In this document: positions 46,521 to 56,623 of the stretch, one piece after another
How positions within the stretch are numbered: the first letter of the stretch is position 1
How the letters are laid out: each line of letters starts with the position of its first letter
Program-made: the position numbers and the translations under genes
The notes under the pieces: generated by a model
What the model was told of the DNA's origin: nothing
Seen by the model: only the letters and a program-made list of their open reading frames with translations
The model's database searches: none
Source: Drechmeria coniospora
Taxonomy: Eukaryota > Ascomycota > Sordariomycetes > Hypocreales > Ophiocordycipitaceae
Direction of reading: 5' to 3'
NCBI RefSeq assembly: GCF_001625195.1
Contig: NC_054391.1
Span: 9,376,552 to 9,440,551 of the forward strand
Length of the DNA: 64,000 bases

Positions 46521-47058
46521 GAGCGTCGGGGGATCGGGGCGTGGTACCGTTGGAGGAGCGTGACGGCTCGGCCACGGACGCAGGCTGGTCCGTCTGGCTA
46601 GGCTTGGGACGGTTGAGCAGGTTCAGGAGAAAGGCTCTCGTGTCGGCCGTCGGCGAGCCGGCGAAGGGATTGGCCTTGGCTGCGTCGAGCCCGGCGGCCG
46701 GCTGGACGGGCGGTCGGGGCTCCTCGGACTCGTGAGCGCCCCTCATAAGGGCTGCCAGCAAGCCCGTCGGATCGGCGGCGGTCGGGGCGGGCTGATGGAG
46801 GCGAGCGGCGGGATATTGAGGCTGGCCAAAGCTCGGCTGCTGACGCTCATGGCCTTGCGGCTGCTGGAGCTGATGCTGCTGGGGAGGGGGCTGCTGGGGC
46901 TGCTGGGGCGGCTGGGGCTCCCGGGGGGCCGTCGTGCCGACCGAGGCACCGGCACCGCTGAACTTGAGCAGGTTGAGGAGGTTGGCCGTGCGGTCCTGCT
47001 GGCTCGACGGCATGCCGCTCGTGTTGACGGGCGGCGTGGGCGCCGGTGGGAGGTCCAT
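42328..47058 (-). CDS. EDC4: EDC4/Ge-1-like mRNA decapping scaffold
   Basis: Model: complement(join(42328..42543, 42601..47058)), about 1,557 residues. The N-terminus is disordered and Gln/Pro-rich with three short leucine motifs (NLLNLLKF about 26-33, GLLAALM about 99-105, FLLNLLNR about 143-150). A WD40 propeller follows (about 465-930; RVKFWDVGDLA, HTLQLWDLALG). Then come a Ser/Lys-rich linker, long helices or coiled coil (about 1065-1300), and the conserved C-terminal helical domain (about 1385 on; ELAQRIHTIEKAIQEGRLQDAMIQW). This order is that of EDC4/Ge-1 (Pdc1 in fission yeast), which holds Dcp1-Dcp2 in P-bodies. ATG at 47058 is preferred over upstream codons that precede the conserved start. 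The plus strand also looks open here only because of high GC. Confidence 0.85.
42544..42600 (-). other. Probable 57-nt in-frame intron in the EDC4 gene
   Basis: On the minus strand it reads GTGAGC...GCTGACCCGACGACAG. It is exactly 19 codons with no stop, so the frame is open either way. The encoded stretch (VSIPPLPPWSDAPTLTRRQ) is unlike the helical domain on both sides, which favours splicing. Confidence 0.65.
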
Positions 47059-47814
47059 GGTGGCGAGGCGGAGCAGGCGACCGACGCTCGAGGAAGGTGA
47101 AAAAAAAAACAACCGCTCAGCCGCCGACGGACGACAGCCGAGGCCGTGAGGGGGGGCGAAGGGCGTTTATGAGGAGGGAGAGGGACGTTTTCTGGGCCGT
47201 GGGAGCTGTCGACGCGGCACGGAGGACGCGCACCGGTGGAAGAAAAGTCAATCGAGGAGGTGAAGATGGGAGAAGGAGGCAGTTGGACGTTGGGGAAACG
47301 GACGCAGCTCGTACATGTACTCGGATGTGCTAGAGCGAACAGGTAGTAGGGCTTGGGACGCGGGAGTGGCGGGCTAAAAAAGTTCCATTCACTCGGGGTA
47401 CCAGGGGGTACCGGATCTGCACGCGGGCGCAGGCGCAGCGCGGATGTACATTCAGGTACTCGGCCGACCAGGAACCCGATGCAACATCCAACCGATTACG
47501 CAAGGGCAGCGAGCGGCTGGAGGGCCGCCAGCGCCTAGAGGGCAAACGGCACAGTGAGGTCACCCCAGTGAAGTCACCCCAGCAGCGCCGTTGCTAACAG
47601 CACAGCAGCACCACAGTGGCACCGTAGCCTGAGCAGAGCCTGCAGCTGCATGGGCGCCCGAGAGGCTGACGCGGCCACAGGCAGAGCAAGGCGGACGGCC
47701 AGAGGACGTATGCGGTGCCGCAGAAGCCTGACCATTCGCCTCGACGAGAGGAGATGGGGGCGAGCGACGACGACGGTGCAGCGACGGTGTAGCAGACGGG
47801 ACAGGTGCAAGGTC
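47059..47814. promoter_or_regulatory. 5' region of the EDC4 gene
   Basis: No second gene is recognised. An A-run (47100-47109) lies 42-51 bp upstream of the ATG. The rest is GC-rich without a clear core promoter motif. Confidence 0.4.
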
Positions 47815-48050
47815 GATGCCGTGACGGAGCGGGGTTGACGGAGCGAGGTTGACGGAGCGAGGTGACAGAGCTAGGTGACGGAGCGAGGCGACGGAGCGAG
47901 GTGACGGAGCGAGGGTGACGGAGTGAGGGTAACGCAGCGAGGGTGACGGAGTGAGGGTCACGGAGGGAGGGTGACGGAGTGAGGGTGATGGAGTGATGGT
48001 GATGGAGTGATGGTGATGGAGTGAGGGTGGCGGAGGGACAGATGGCGAGT
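47815..48050. repeat. Minisatellite, GGTGACGGAGTGAG-type
   Basis: About 16 variant units of 10-16 bp (GGTGACGGAGCGAGG, GGGTGATGGAGTGAT and similar). It produces long but meaningless frames on the minus strand. Confidence 0.85.
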
Positions 48051-48189
48051 CACGAACCGCCTGTGGCCGCCGAGACGAGGCGGCGATGCGCTGGCCGGTT
48101 ACCCGTGGGGGTTGGTGCTGCAACGTGGAGCCAGTGAGCAGGCGGCCGAGCCGCGAGGGTGACCAACGAGGCTACAGGTGGCCTGCGAG

Positions 48190-48580
48190 GGGCGCTGTGC
48201 AGAATCCATAGGTGAGTTATTAATACTGTGCAGTATCCGTAGGTGAGTTACTGTGCAGCATCCGTAGGTGAGTTACAGTGCAGTATCCATAGGTGAGTTA
48301 TCAATACTGTGCAGTATTCGTAGGGGTTACTGTGCAGTATCCGTAGGGGTTACTGTGCAGTATCCGTAGGTGAGTTACCGTGCAGTATCCATAGGTGAGT
48401 TATCAATACTGTGCAGTATTCGTAGGGGTTACTGTGCAGTATCCGTAGGGGTTACTGTGCAGTATCCGTAGGTGAGTTACCGTGCAGTATCCATAGGTGA
48501 GTTATTGATACTGTGCAGTATCCGTAGGCGAGTTACCGTGCAGTGTCCGTAGGTGAGTTACAGTGCATTATCCGTAGGTA
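48190..48580. repeat. Minisatellite, GTGCAGTATCCGTAGGTGAGTTA-type
   Basis: About 17 units of roughly 20-30 bp built on TGCAGTATCCGTAGGTGAGTTA, some with an extra TCAATACT. Higher-order blocks repeat (48287-48400 resembles 48380-48490). Confidence 0.88.
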
Positions 48581-49320
48581 CTTGCTTGAAAGTGCCACTG
48601 GAGCCGCATGTGCAGTGGGGTGGCAAAAGTGTCGATTCACTTGGTCGAAGGAGCGCCACCAAAACTGAATCGTCATTTTTGTCCACTCCAGTGCGTAGGC
48701 GTACTGTACATGCCACACTGTACTCTGTGCAGTACATGGAAACGTGCACCGGACACTACAGTGACTCGACAAAAGGGACGATTCAGCTTTGGTGGTGCTG
48801 CTCGTACAAATAAATGGACACCTGCAAGTAACAATACAGTGGCTTCTGTATTTTTGGAGCCTATTAGGTACCTATGGGAGCTGGAGGTGGGCATGGCAGG
48901 ATGTCATGTCTTGGGCAGTATTATTACTCCCTCCGCGCAGAGCACATACAGAGCACATGAGTGTTTCAAATCGCCACCCCGGCGTCCGCAGCCTGCATGT
49001 GCCGCACTGTATTACAGAGTGCTCGTACAGCGTAATGCTCGGTAGCCATACAATACAGTGGGGTGGCAAAAATGTCGACTCAAATTGTACGAGCAGAGCG
49101 ACCAAAACTGAATCGTCACTTTTGTCCAGTGACTGTGCGTAGTTCTCGGAAGTTGGGTGCTATTTATTGTACGCATTTTTGGGCGCGTCAGGGCGCTGGA
49201 CGTGGGCGCTGGACGGGGCGTGAGGAGAGGGGAGCACAGTGCCAACGCCTAGGCCGTACGGAGCACATGTACATGCGCTAGGTGTTTGTGCAACTACTTG
49301 TACGTGTGCCAAGTGTCGCT
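48581..49320. repeat. Gene-free region with short dispersed repeat copies, one inverted
   Basis: 48612-48690 and 49058-49140 share GGGGTGGCAAAARTGTCGA, then CACCAAAACTGAATCGTCA. 48773-48830 carries the same core inverted (ACGATTCAGCTTTGGTGGT and GCTCGTACAA). No coding frame is credible. Confidence 0.6.
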
Positions 49321-49415
49321 GCCACGGCGTGCTTGCACAGTACGGGGGATTCACGAGTACGGTGTTGTACCATGCCTGCACAGTACGGGGGATGCACGAG
49401 CACGGTGTCATTCAT
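49321..49415. repeat. 55-bp tandem duplication
   Basis: TGCACAGTACGGGGGATTCACGAG and TGCACAGTACGGGGGATGCACGAG lie about 54 bp apart. Confidence 0.7.
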
Positions 49416-49879
49416 CGTTGGTGCAACGGTTTTTAGCTCCCAATCAACGTCACCTCGCCGCCGCCTCGCTCGACGACACCTTTGCCTTTGCACAAACGAC
49501 GAGCCGCAGCCCGACGGCCCCCCGACGGCGAGCCATCGACGCATCCCCTCCAGCAACCGACGGGTCGAGAGATTAACCGCCCGCCTCCGGGCTCAAGCAC
49601 CCGCACGCGCCCTCGCGAGCCTCGCCTCCCCGGCTCAGCATCATCCGCCCTGCAAGGGCTCACTCCGCCGCTCCCATCGAGCCGCCGACGGACGGACGAC
49701 GGCTAGCCATCGACGGCATCCCCTCCAGCAACGACGGGCCGAGAGATTCTGCAACCGACGAGAGATTCAGCAACGACGGGCCGAGAGATTACCCGCCCGT
49801 CTCCGATTCGGGCCCAAGCAGAGGCGCCTCGCGAGCCTCGCCTCCCGCCCCGGTTCAGCATCAGCATCATCCGCCCGTC
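49416..49879. other. 5' region of the small membrane-protein gene, with an internal duplication
   Basis: About 49530-49650 and 49705-49880 are diverged tandem copies (both contain GCATCCCCTCCAGCAA, GAGAGATTAMCCGCCCG and TCAGCATCATCCGCCC). The second copy ends at the ATG. Confidence 0.6.
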
Positions 49880-50374
49880 ATGTTTTGCCTCCGCAGGTAC
49901 GCCTCGAGCTCCCCTCATCCACCCCTGGCTCCCCTCGTCGAGGTGTCGGCTGACCGAGGACCGCCCAGCTGGCTCCCGCTGCTCTTCATCCCCACCAACG
50001 CCTCGCCGGCCTTTATCCTCCTCTTCTTCGTCTGCACCTACTTTCTCAACCGCCCCTGCGTCTACTGCTCCGTCCTTCTCATCATCCTCTTCCTCACCTC
50101 GTGCAACTGGTCCGACCGCTGCTTCTTCGACATCCGCAGCAACTGGTTCCTGCCGCGGTCGGCGCCGTCGGCCGCCGCCAACGACACCTCGGCCTTTGAC
50201 GCCGACGTCGTCGAGATGCTGAACTCGACGGCCAAGGCCCTCGCCGGCGCCGCCGCCGAGGAGGTGGCCGCGCGGAGGGCCGAGTGGACGGGCTTGGGCA
50301 TGGAATGGCTGAGAAGCCTGCTGGGCCGGCGGGAGTGGCGGATCGAGTGCATGGACATTTACCTACGCCTGTAA
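49880..50374 (+). CDS. Small two-pass membrane protein, conserved hypothetical
   Basis: 164 residues from ATG 49880. Two hydrophobic segments follow closely (about residues 41-57, FILLFFVCTYFL; about 59-74, YCSVLLIILFLTSC). Between and after them lie LNRPCVYC and CNWSDRCFFDIRSNWF, a Cys/aromatic signature that looks conserved. The C-terminus is hydrophilic and helical (MLNSTAKALAGAAAEEVAARR). The arrangement suggests an ER or other endomembrane protein with a short hairpin. No enzyme motif is visible and the role is unknown. The first 29 residues are compositionally odd and a downstream or spliced start is possible. It converges on the 923-residue gene. Confidence 0.75.
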   Translation: MFCLRRYASSSPHPPLAPLVEVSADRGPPSWLPLLFIPTNASPAFILLFFVCTYFLNRPCVYCSVLLIILFLTSCNWSDRCFFDIRSNWFLPRSAPSAAANDTSAFDADVVEMLNSTAKALAGAAAEEVAARRAEWTGLGMEWLRSLLGRREWRIECMDIYLRL

Positions 50375-50803
50375 TACACCACCACGCGCACGACGTGCGT
50401 GGGCTCTCTGCATCATCGGATCCAACGTCGGCCGACGACGTGTTTGTCGTGTCCGTCACGGAGCGTCGTATTCTTCCCTTGCATGTACGTCGCGCGAGAG
50501 CACCTGCCCAGTGTTGTTTATTCCAGCCTTAATCGGCCCTCACCTCTCGCCTGTACGTGCTCGCGTCGTGGTATTGTATATGCATCGCCCAGTCTTGTTT
50601 ATTCCAGCCTTGATCGGCCCTCACCTCTCGCCCGTACGTGCTCGCGTCGTGGTATTGTATATGCATCGCTGAATGGACCAATTCGACAACAGCCCTCGTC
50701 CGTCCCCCGCCTCTCGCTGCCGTCGGCTGGCAAACCTCGCCACCGCAACGTCGTTTGACAGCCTCGACGGGCCCCGACACGGTCAGCGTCCGTTCCGCCT
50801 CTC
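50375..50803. repeat. Convergent intergenic region with 80-bp tandem duplication
   Basis: 50510-50589 and 50590-50669 are near-identical (CAGTSTTGTTTATTCCAGCC...TATATGCATCGC). The rest is shared 3' region without a gene. Confidence 0.75.
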
Positions 50804-53575
50804 CTACGCCGTCTCCAACATGGTCTCCTTGACCGTGGCCAGGACCGTCTCCGTCACCGTCTCCGTGGCCGCGCCGTCGACGGCTGCCGCGACGACGGTG
50901 CCCGACGGCGACGGGAGGCATGGTTCGCACGCCTCCGACGCCGCCGTCGTCGGGGACGCGCTGTTAGCGCCCGCCACGGCCTCCGCCTTGATCATGCGCT
51001 CCCCGAAGACGGCTTCCGGCATGGCGACGACGACCGCTCGCTCCGGGGCCGTCGCCGTCGTCTCGTACGGCAACGGCCCACGCCGTGGTCCGGCTCCCCG
51101 AAGGGCAAGCAGCAGGACGAGCAAGCTCAGCAGGCCAATCATGACGTTCTTCTTGTCCTGCATCATAACCCTCGCCGCCTCCACCAGCAGCTGCGGGAGG
51201 CTGGCGCTCTTGTCGACTCGGCTCGGCGACGGAGCGGCGGCCCGCACCGTGCATTCCGGCGCCGCCGACGCCGACGGTGCCGAGGCAAACCTCGACGGCG
51301 ATGGAGGCGAGTGTCCGTACAACTCTCGCATCCGCTGCTCGTCCCCGTGCTGAAATTCTGCGACTGACTCTCGTCGCCACTCGTGGCTGCGCGCCCTGCC
51401 CTCGTCGTCGTCGTCCTCCCTCTCCTCATCGCCGTCCTCCCTCTCCTCGTCGTCGTCCTCGTCAAAGGGTTCCTCGTCCATGGCCTCCCGCATCTGCAGT
51501 TCGCGCTCCTGCTCGGATGCCAAGTACGACAGCTCATCCTGCAGCTTCGCATCCACGACGGGCTCGATCTCGACGTCGACGCGCTCCATCTCCTTCCAGC
51601 AGGCTTCCCAGGCGCCCGCCCTCATGAGGCCGTTGCTGGCGTAGACCTTGACGCGGAAGACCTTGCCGCGGCCGAGCGAGTCGTACCTGATGTCGGAACG
51701 ACAGGTGCCGCACCAGTGCAGGGCGTCGAGGCTCGCGCGCCGAGAGGACAGGCCGTCGTCGTGCTCGCCGTCGCCGTCGGCCTCGTCGTGCGGGAACATG
51801 TCGTTGGCGGGACCGAGGTAGTGGCCGCATTCGAGGATGCGTGCGCGTCTCCGCAGGGGCAGCTCCAGGGCCTCGAGCAGTCGCTCCTCGAGGACCTCGT
51901 AGTCGTTTTGCGGGTGCGGCAGCAGGATGCCGCGGTCCGACACGGTGTCGCCCGTGCGGTCCTGGAGCTGGCGCCACGCCTCCTGCAGGCTCTTGGCTTC
52001 GGCGCTCAGATGGCTCGGCTGGGCGGCGTCGAGGACGGCGGCCCAGCTCCAGCGCAGGGGCAGCAGCGTGACGTGCAGGAGGACGAGGGGCGGCGTCGCC
52101 CTCCTGAACCGCGGAGGCGTCCTCTTGGGCGAGTACTGGGCCGAGACGCTCGGGGAGCCGAGGCGAGACACCGTCGGCAGGGGCGTCCTCCGACTCGACC
52201 GCGGCGTGCCCAAGGCCGAGACGGTCGGCGACGACATCTGCAGAGCCATGACGGACGAGGGGGAGCGGAACGGCATCCGCGGCGTGCCCCGTCTCGTCGA
52301 GATGAAATCGCCGTGACCGTCGGCGCAAGGAATGTCGGACATTCTCGGCGTCCTCGCGCGCTGCGTGATGTTTCGCTGGAAGAGCGTCTGCTCAATCTTG
52401 GCCTGCTCGGCCTCGTCCATGGATCCCATCGAGGAGCGGGGACTCTTGTCGCTGAACACGTCGTCGTCGGCTTCGTGGTGGGAGCTGCTATCTCCCCCCT
52501 CGTCCGTCGGCACGGTTTGGGTGCTGTCGCGGGAGGCGAGGCTGCGGCTCGTCACCGACCAGTCTCGGCCGCGACGAGCGTCACCACCGGCAGCCTCGGC
52601 GTCGGACTCGATGGAGCTCCGTACGAATCCGCGTTTGACCTGAATATGCTCCACAATGTCACGGGCGGCGGCCTCGATGAGTGCCTCGGTGCGGCGCGAG
52701 GTCCGACGGTGACTGTTTGGCGAGGCCGAGGACATGACCGATGCCCTGCCGAGGACGGAGTCGTCCATGCTCACCTGGCCGTCCGTGAGGTAGCCGTCGT
52801 CCTCGGTGACGGATGTGAAATCATGCTCCGTCACGGAATCAGCGGCATCATCGAGGAGGCTTAGATCGAGTGGCTGCGTCGATGGTTCGTCCATGGCAGA
52901 GAAGTCGTCGTGAGATTTCCCCATCCACTCAGCCTGCTCATCCGAGGCCTCGTGCTCGGCGTCCTCGGCGGCAACATGCGGCATCCCGGCTTCGGCAGGC
53001 TGCTCATCTGAGGCCTCGTGCTCGGCGTCCTTGGTGGCGACATTCGGCATCCCGGCTTCGTAGTGTGCCTCGTGACTGTTCACTTGGCACGCTTCGGAAG
53101 GCTTGCTCGCAACAAACGACGGCCCATTTTCGTCGTCGTCGTCTTCGACTGCTGCAGGCCGGGGTATGACGCATGCAGCCGAGCGAGCGTGCTCACGAGC
53201 TCCGTGCGTATTCTCGACCCTCGCAGGCTCCGGCTGGCTCTGAAAGGAAGCTCGAGGCTCATCCTCGGTTGCTTGCGTCGATGGAGCAATGTCTTGGTCC
53301 ATGATCGTGGCAGCCTGCACCTCGATGGCCGGAACATTCCCCGACGCCGCGAGAGCAGAATCGTGCTGGCTCTCGTCCTCGAGGGCCAAAGACGGACGGC
53401 CCTTTTTGTTTTTCATCGGGTCCTTTGGAGCAGTCTCCGCGACGGAGGAGCTTACGGCCTCGAGAGGGTCGACAAGCTCGCCGTGCTCCATCATGTGCTC
53501 TTTTGGAGCGGAGGAATCAATGTGAATGTCAAAGCTCAGGTCGTGTCTGTTGTGCCGATGTCGTCGTGCGGGCAT
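50804..53575 (-). CDS. Conserved single-pass membrane protein of filamentous ascomycetes
   Basis: About 923 residues from ATG 53575 (MPARRHRHNRH). The frame stays open further upstream only through a GGTGCTGGC microsatellite. The N-terminal half is acidic and disordered, with a 22-residue tandem (EAGMPNVATKDAEHEASDEQ twice). A phospho-type Ser/Pro region with SVSAQYSPKRTPPRF precedes the conserved core (about 488-692). The core reads PLVLLHVTLLPLRWSW, SLQEAWRQLQDRTGDTVSDR, ILLPHPQNDYEVLEERLLEAL, RRRARILECGHYLG, then HWCGTCRSDIRY and KVYASNGLMRAGAWEACWKE. A transmembrane helix sits at about 805-825 (VMIGLLSLLVLLLAL). From memory, relatives have been labelled pathway-specific nitrogen regulator; nothing here looks like a DNA-binding domain. 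Function unknown. Confidence 0.75.
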   Translation of the reverse strand: MPARRHRHNRHDLSFDIHIDSSAPKEHMMEHGELVDPLEAVSSSVAETAPKDPMKNKKGRPSLALEDESQHDSALAASGNVPAIEVQAATIMDQDIAPSTQATEDEPRASFQSQPEPARVENTHGAREHARSAACVIPRPAAVEDDDDENGPSFVASKPSEACQVNSHEAHYEAGMPNVATKDAEHEASDEQPAEAGMPHVAAEDAEHEASDEQAEWMGKSHDDFSAMDEPSTQPLDLSLLDDAADSVTEHDFTSVTEDDGYLTDGQVSMDDSVLGRASVMSSASPNSHRRTSRRTEALIEAAARDIVEHIQVKRGFVRSSIESDAEAAGGDARRGRDWSVTSRSLASRDSTQTVPTDEGGDSSSHHEADDDVFSDKSPRSSMGSMDEAEQAKIEQTLFQRNITQRARTPRMSDIPCADGHGDFISTRRGTPRMPFRSPSSVMALQMSSPTVSALGTPRSSRRTPLPTVSRLGSPSVSAQYSPKRTPPRFRRATPPLVLLHVTLLPLRWSWAAVLDAAQPSHLSAEAKSLQEAWRQLQDRTGDTVSDRGILLPHPQNDYEVLEERLLEALELPLRRRARILECGHYLGPANDMFPHDEADGDGEHDDGLSSRRASLDALHWCGTCRSDIRYDSLGRGKVFRVKVYASNGLMRAGAWEACWKEMERVDVEIEPVVDAKLQDELSYLASEQERELQMREAMDEEPFDEDDDEEREDGDEEREDDDDEGRARSHEWRRESVAEFQHGDEQRMRELYGHSPPSPSRFASAPSASAAPECTVRAAAPSPSRVDKSASLPQLLVEAARVMMQDKKNVMIGLLSLLVLLLALRGAGPRRGPLPYETTATAPERAVVVAMPEAVFGERMIKAEAVAGANSASPTTAASEACEPCLPSPSGTVVAAAVDGAATETVTETVLATVKETMLETA

Positions 53576-53599
53576 GGGGATGCAAACTTTTTCGCTCGT

Positions 53600-53695
53600 C
53601 GTGGCGGCGGCGGCGGCTGCGGCGGTGCTGGTGATGGTGGCGGTGCTGGCGGTGCTGGCGGTGCTGGCGGTGCTGGTGATGCTGGTGCTGATGTG
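53600..53695. repeat. GGTGCTGGC/GGCGGC microsatellite in the 5' leader of the 923-residue gene
   Basis: About 95 bp of GGC and GGTGCTGGC units starting 25 bp upstream of the chosen ATG. It keeps the frame open without coding for anything recognisable. Confidence 0.8.
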
Positions 53696-55972
53696 ATGGG
53701 CACGAGCAGGTCGCGATATTATTAAAGTATTATTCGTCGTACGTAAGAGCACAGGTGCTTGTACGTCAAAGCACGCACAAAAACTTGCACATACAAGTAC
53801 GCCTACAGACACCGGTAGCGGGTGGCAGGCAAGTGCGTGAGACAAGGGGAGGACGGCAAGGGAAGCAGAGGCCAAAACGGACGATCAAGGAGGGTCAGGG
53901 AGAGTAAAGTAGAGGGCAGCGTGACGACTCAAAACAAGGCAAAAAGACGAGACGCAGGCAGCAAAGGAACGACAAGCAAGAACAGGGCTTGCTCGCAGAG
54001 AGGCATGCGCGTGGCTGGCTCGAGGTGGTTGGTGCTCGGTGGTTGGTTGGTGTCTCGACGGCCCTTTGAGGGTTGGGGAAGCCAGCTGTTTTGTTGACGG
54101 CCGTTGCCGGGCCGACGAGGGGAAGAACCGGCCACCTGTCTTGGTTCCGCAACTGGCCGCCACGCTGGGGCCTATAATTGGCCAGCGCTTGAACCAACCC
54201 AACCGTCAGAGGGGCTCTCCCGGGTGCCGAGCCGCCCGCCGAGGAACCACCCACAGCGCTCTGAACTCTCCCCACAGCGAGCTCAGGCCTGGGGTGGAGC
54301 GACGGCGCGCCCCTGACAGCGCCACCGACCGCCCGAGCCGACGGGTCCATCCGCACAATTTTAGGGGTCCAGCATGAATTTGGCGCATGAAATTGGCAGC
54401 ATGACTTTTGGCAGCATGAATTTGCCAGCATGAACGGGCCCTCGTTTCGAACTCGTCCATAAAAAGACTGCATAGGGCAGAAAAATGCGCAAGGAATTGC
54501 AGATGAATTGCAGAGGAATTGCAGAGGAGTTTGTATGTGCCCATGGTGCCGAATGCGTTTCTTCGACGCCAGCCAAGCACAGTCAAGTACAGCGCACTCG
54601 CAGCACCTGCGGGTCGGCGGGTACGCGGCCGTTGCAGAGGACAGCGTGCCGGCCAGCCAACCAGCGACGACGGGCGAAACAAACAAAACAGCCAGCCTCT
54701 CTGGCGTCGGCATCGAGGCGCGGGCAGCAAGGCGTCGGCAGGCCATGAATTGCTTCAGCCGCTCGGTCGATGGCTCGGTCGATGGCTCGGTCGTCCGCAT
54801 GCATGCACCGTCGGGCGCAGGTGAGGAAAATGACGGCGTTGCAGGCGTGCGCTGGCTCTCGACGTCTGTTGCCGTGGTAGCCCGGATGGAAACCGTCCGT
54901 GCCAGCGCCAGGAGGAGATGATCAATTTGGAGCCGGCGGCCTGCCTCTGCATCCCCGAAGCTGCCGTCATCTCACCATGCCTGTTGCCGTGCAGGCATGC
55001 ATGTGCACCGGGAGACATGAAACGCGACGGCCGTCGAAGCCGCAGGCAGTGCTCCGTGCTCTAACGGCAGTGGCCCTACGGCAACGTCGCCTGGGGCATG
55101 GAGTGCTTTTTCCGTTTGCTCGCTGCTGGTCTTGTTGGCTCTGCCTACGCGGCATGGACGATTCGCATCTTGCAATTGTGCATTGTGCATTCCGTTGCCA
55201 CATGCATCTCGATCGCTGGTGAATCAGGAGGCAGGCCAAGGCACCTAGTTATTACTGTAGAGTAGTAGTAAGTACTGATGCAGCGCATGTCCCGGAGTAC
55301 GGAGTATTAATTACTCCGTCGGTGCTCCGTACTCTGTACATGCACAGTACTTTCAAGCGTGCTGTACTCGTTGCCGTACAAGTACTCCCTTGGTTCGGAG
55401 TACGCCGTGCTCATGAGCCAAAGACGACAATTTGGACAGCGGAAAGGGTAATAGTCTAGTATTAATAATACCTGGCAAGTAGGTAACAGGTAGGTGCCTA
55501 CTAGGTACTAGGTACCTATATAGTATTAATTCCTGCACAGAGTACCGTGCGGAGTAATTAATTACAGGAATTACTTGCAGTAATTTGCGAATCGGCGATG
55601 TGCCTCCTGATCGTCTCAGGTGTCGCCACGCCGCATCTGCCGAGCACGAAACAGACGACGTTGTTTGACGAATCAATCAATCAACGAATCAATCAATCAA
55701 TGCATCCATCATTCAGGCGCTTCCACGCACATGCATCTTGCTCGTACGTGCACCGAGTACGGAGTGCGTCGACACACTATATGTACACAAAAAAAGTAAA
55801 ATAAAAAGGCCCACGTTCATTCATGTCAACGTCCATGACCCAGCAGGCAGGTCCTGGTCAGCCCATGACCCAGCAGGCAGGTCCTGGTCAGCTCCGGGAA
55901 TGCCCCTGCCATCAGGCAATGCGAATTCGTGCTCGCTTCCGTCGCGCTTCGGCTTCCGGTTCGAGACGTCCC
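53696..55972. other. Gene-free region
   Basis: Long frames on both strands (for example minus 53895-54800) show no domain. Repeats include 17-bp GGCAGCATGAATTTG-like units (54370-54430), an AATTGCAGAKG triplet (54493-54526) and TACGGAGTA palindromes (55290-55410). There is also GTACCTAG-rich DNA (55480-55530) and a 30-bp duplication of CATGACCCAGCAGG (55833-55892) just past the next gene's stop. Confidence 0.5.
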
Positions 55973-56623
55973 TCACAGGTCCTCGCAGAAGTCGCCGGTG
56001 ACGGTGACGGTGGCCGTCTTGGTCGGCGTCGGGCCCGTCGCCAGCTGGGCCGTGATGCCCCAGCAGGCGCAGGCCGAGGAGTAGGCGCTGGCGGCCTTGC
56101 AGCCCGAGGCGTAGGCGGGCACGACAGAGGCCGTGGCCGTGGCGACGGTGGTGGCATCGCGTCGGAGCTTGGGCGCCGTCTGGGACGGGTCGAGGGTGAC
56201 GGTGACGGTGGTGGTGCTGCGAGGAGAGACGAGTTAGTGTCGTGGCTGACGTTGCTCCTCTTCCACGCCCGTCTCTTTGATTCCCTCGTTGCTTTTCCTC
56301 TCGTCTTTTCTTTTTCCTTTTTCGCTTCTTCATCATGCTTTGTCTCTTTGTTCTCGTCTCTTTATTCTCGTCTCTTCTCTCTCCTCTGCCACGCACTGCC
56401 TTGACGCCGCTTCACAAGGGGGGGGGTCTTACACAGCGTCGGGCAGGACCGTCGACCGCATGAAACTCGTGCAGTCGGCCTTGCGGGACTCGATGGGCGT
56501 CAGGCCGTCGCGAGTTCCCGTCACCTGGCGGGCGCAGTTGTCACCGCCGCAGTGGCCGTTGCGAGCCTCGATGGCGCCGGCGAGGGCCGTGGCGGCAAAG
56601 CACAGGATCGTCGCAGCCTTCAT
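55973..56623 (-). CDS. Small secreted Cys/Thr-rich protein
   Basis: Model: complement(join(55973..56216, 56433..56623)), 144 residues. The signal peptide is MKAATILCFAATALAGAIEA. The mature part has GHCGGDNCARQVTG, RKADCTSF, a Thr/Val-rich stretch (TTTVTVTLDP) and a second Cys group (ASGCKAAS, SSACACWGIT, GDFCEDL). The 216-nt intron has donor GTAAGA and acceptor CTCGCAG, and splicing joins GT to C without a frame break. The layout is that of a common but unnamed class of ascomycete secreted proteins, here probably extracellular or wall-associated. An effector role cannot be claimed from sequence. The 5' flank 56624-56830 is the likely promoter. Confidence 0.75.
56217..56432 (-). other. Intron of the small secreted protein gene
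   Basis: 216 nt, GTAAGA...CTAACTCGTCTCTCCTCGCAG. A CTAAC branch site lies 15-20 nt from the acceptor. The interior is rich in A/G on the minus strand. Confidence 0.75.

Noticed and set aside
42367..46563. 1,398-codon plus-strand frame opposite the EDC4 gene
   Set aside because: High GC keeps antisense frames open. The translation is Arg/Gly/Val/Leu-rich with no domain, while the minus strand has WD40 and Ge-1 signatures.
47560..48123. 187-codon minus-strand frame
   Set aside because: Most of it is the translated GGTGACGGAGTGAG minisatellite.
53576..53875. 100-residue N-terminal extension of the 923-residue membrane protein
   Set aside because: It is Ser/Thr/Ala repeat encoded by a GGTGCTGGC microsatellite with no conserved look; the ATG at 53575 starts a plausible protein.
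53895..54800. 301-codon minus-strand frame
   Set aside because: No domain and inconsistent composition; it overlaps several equally long frames and short repeats.
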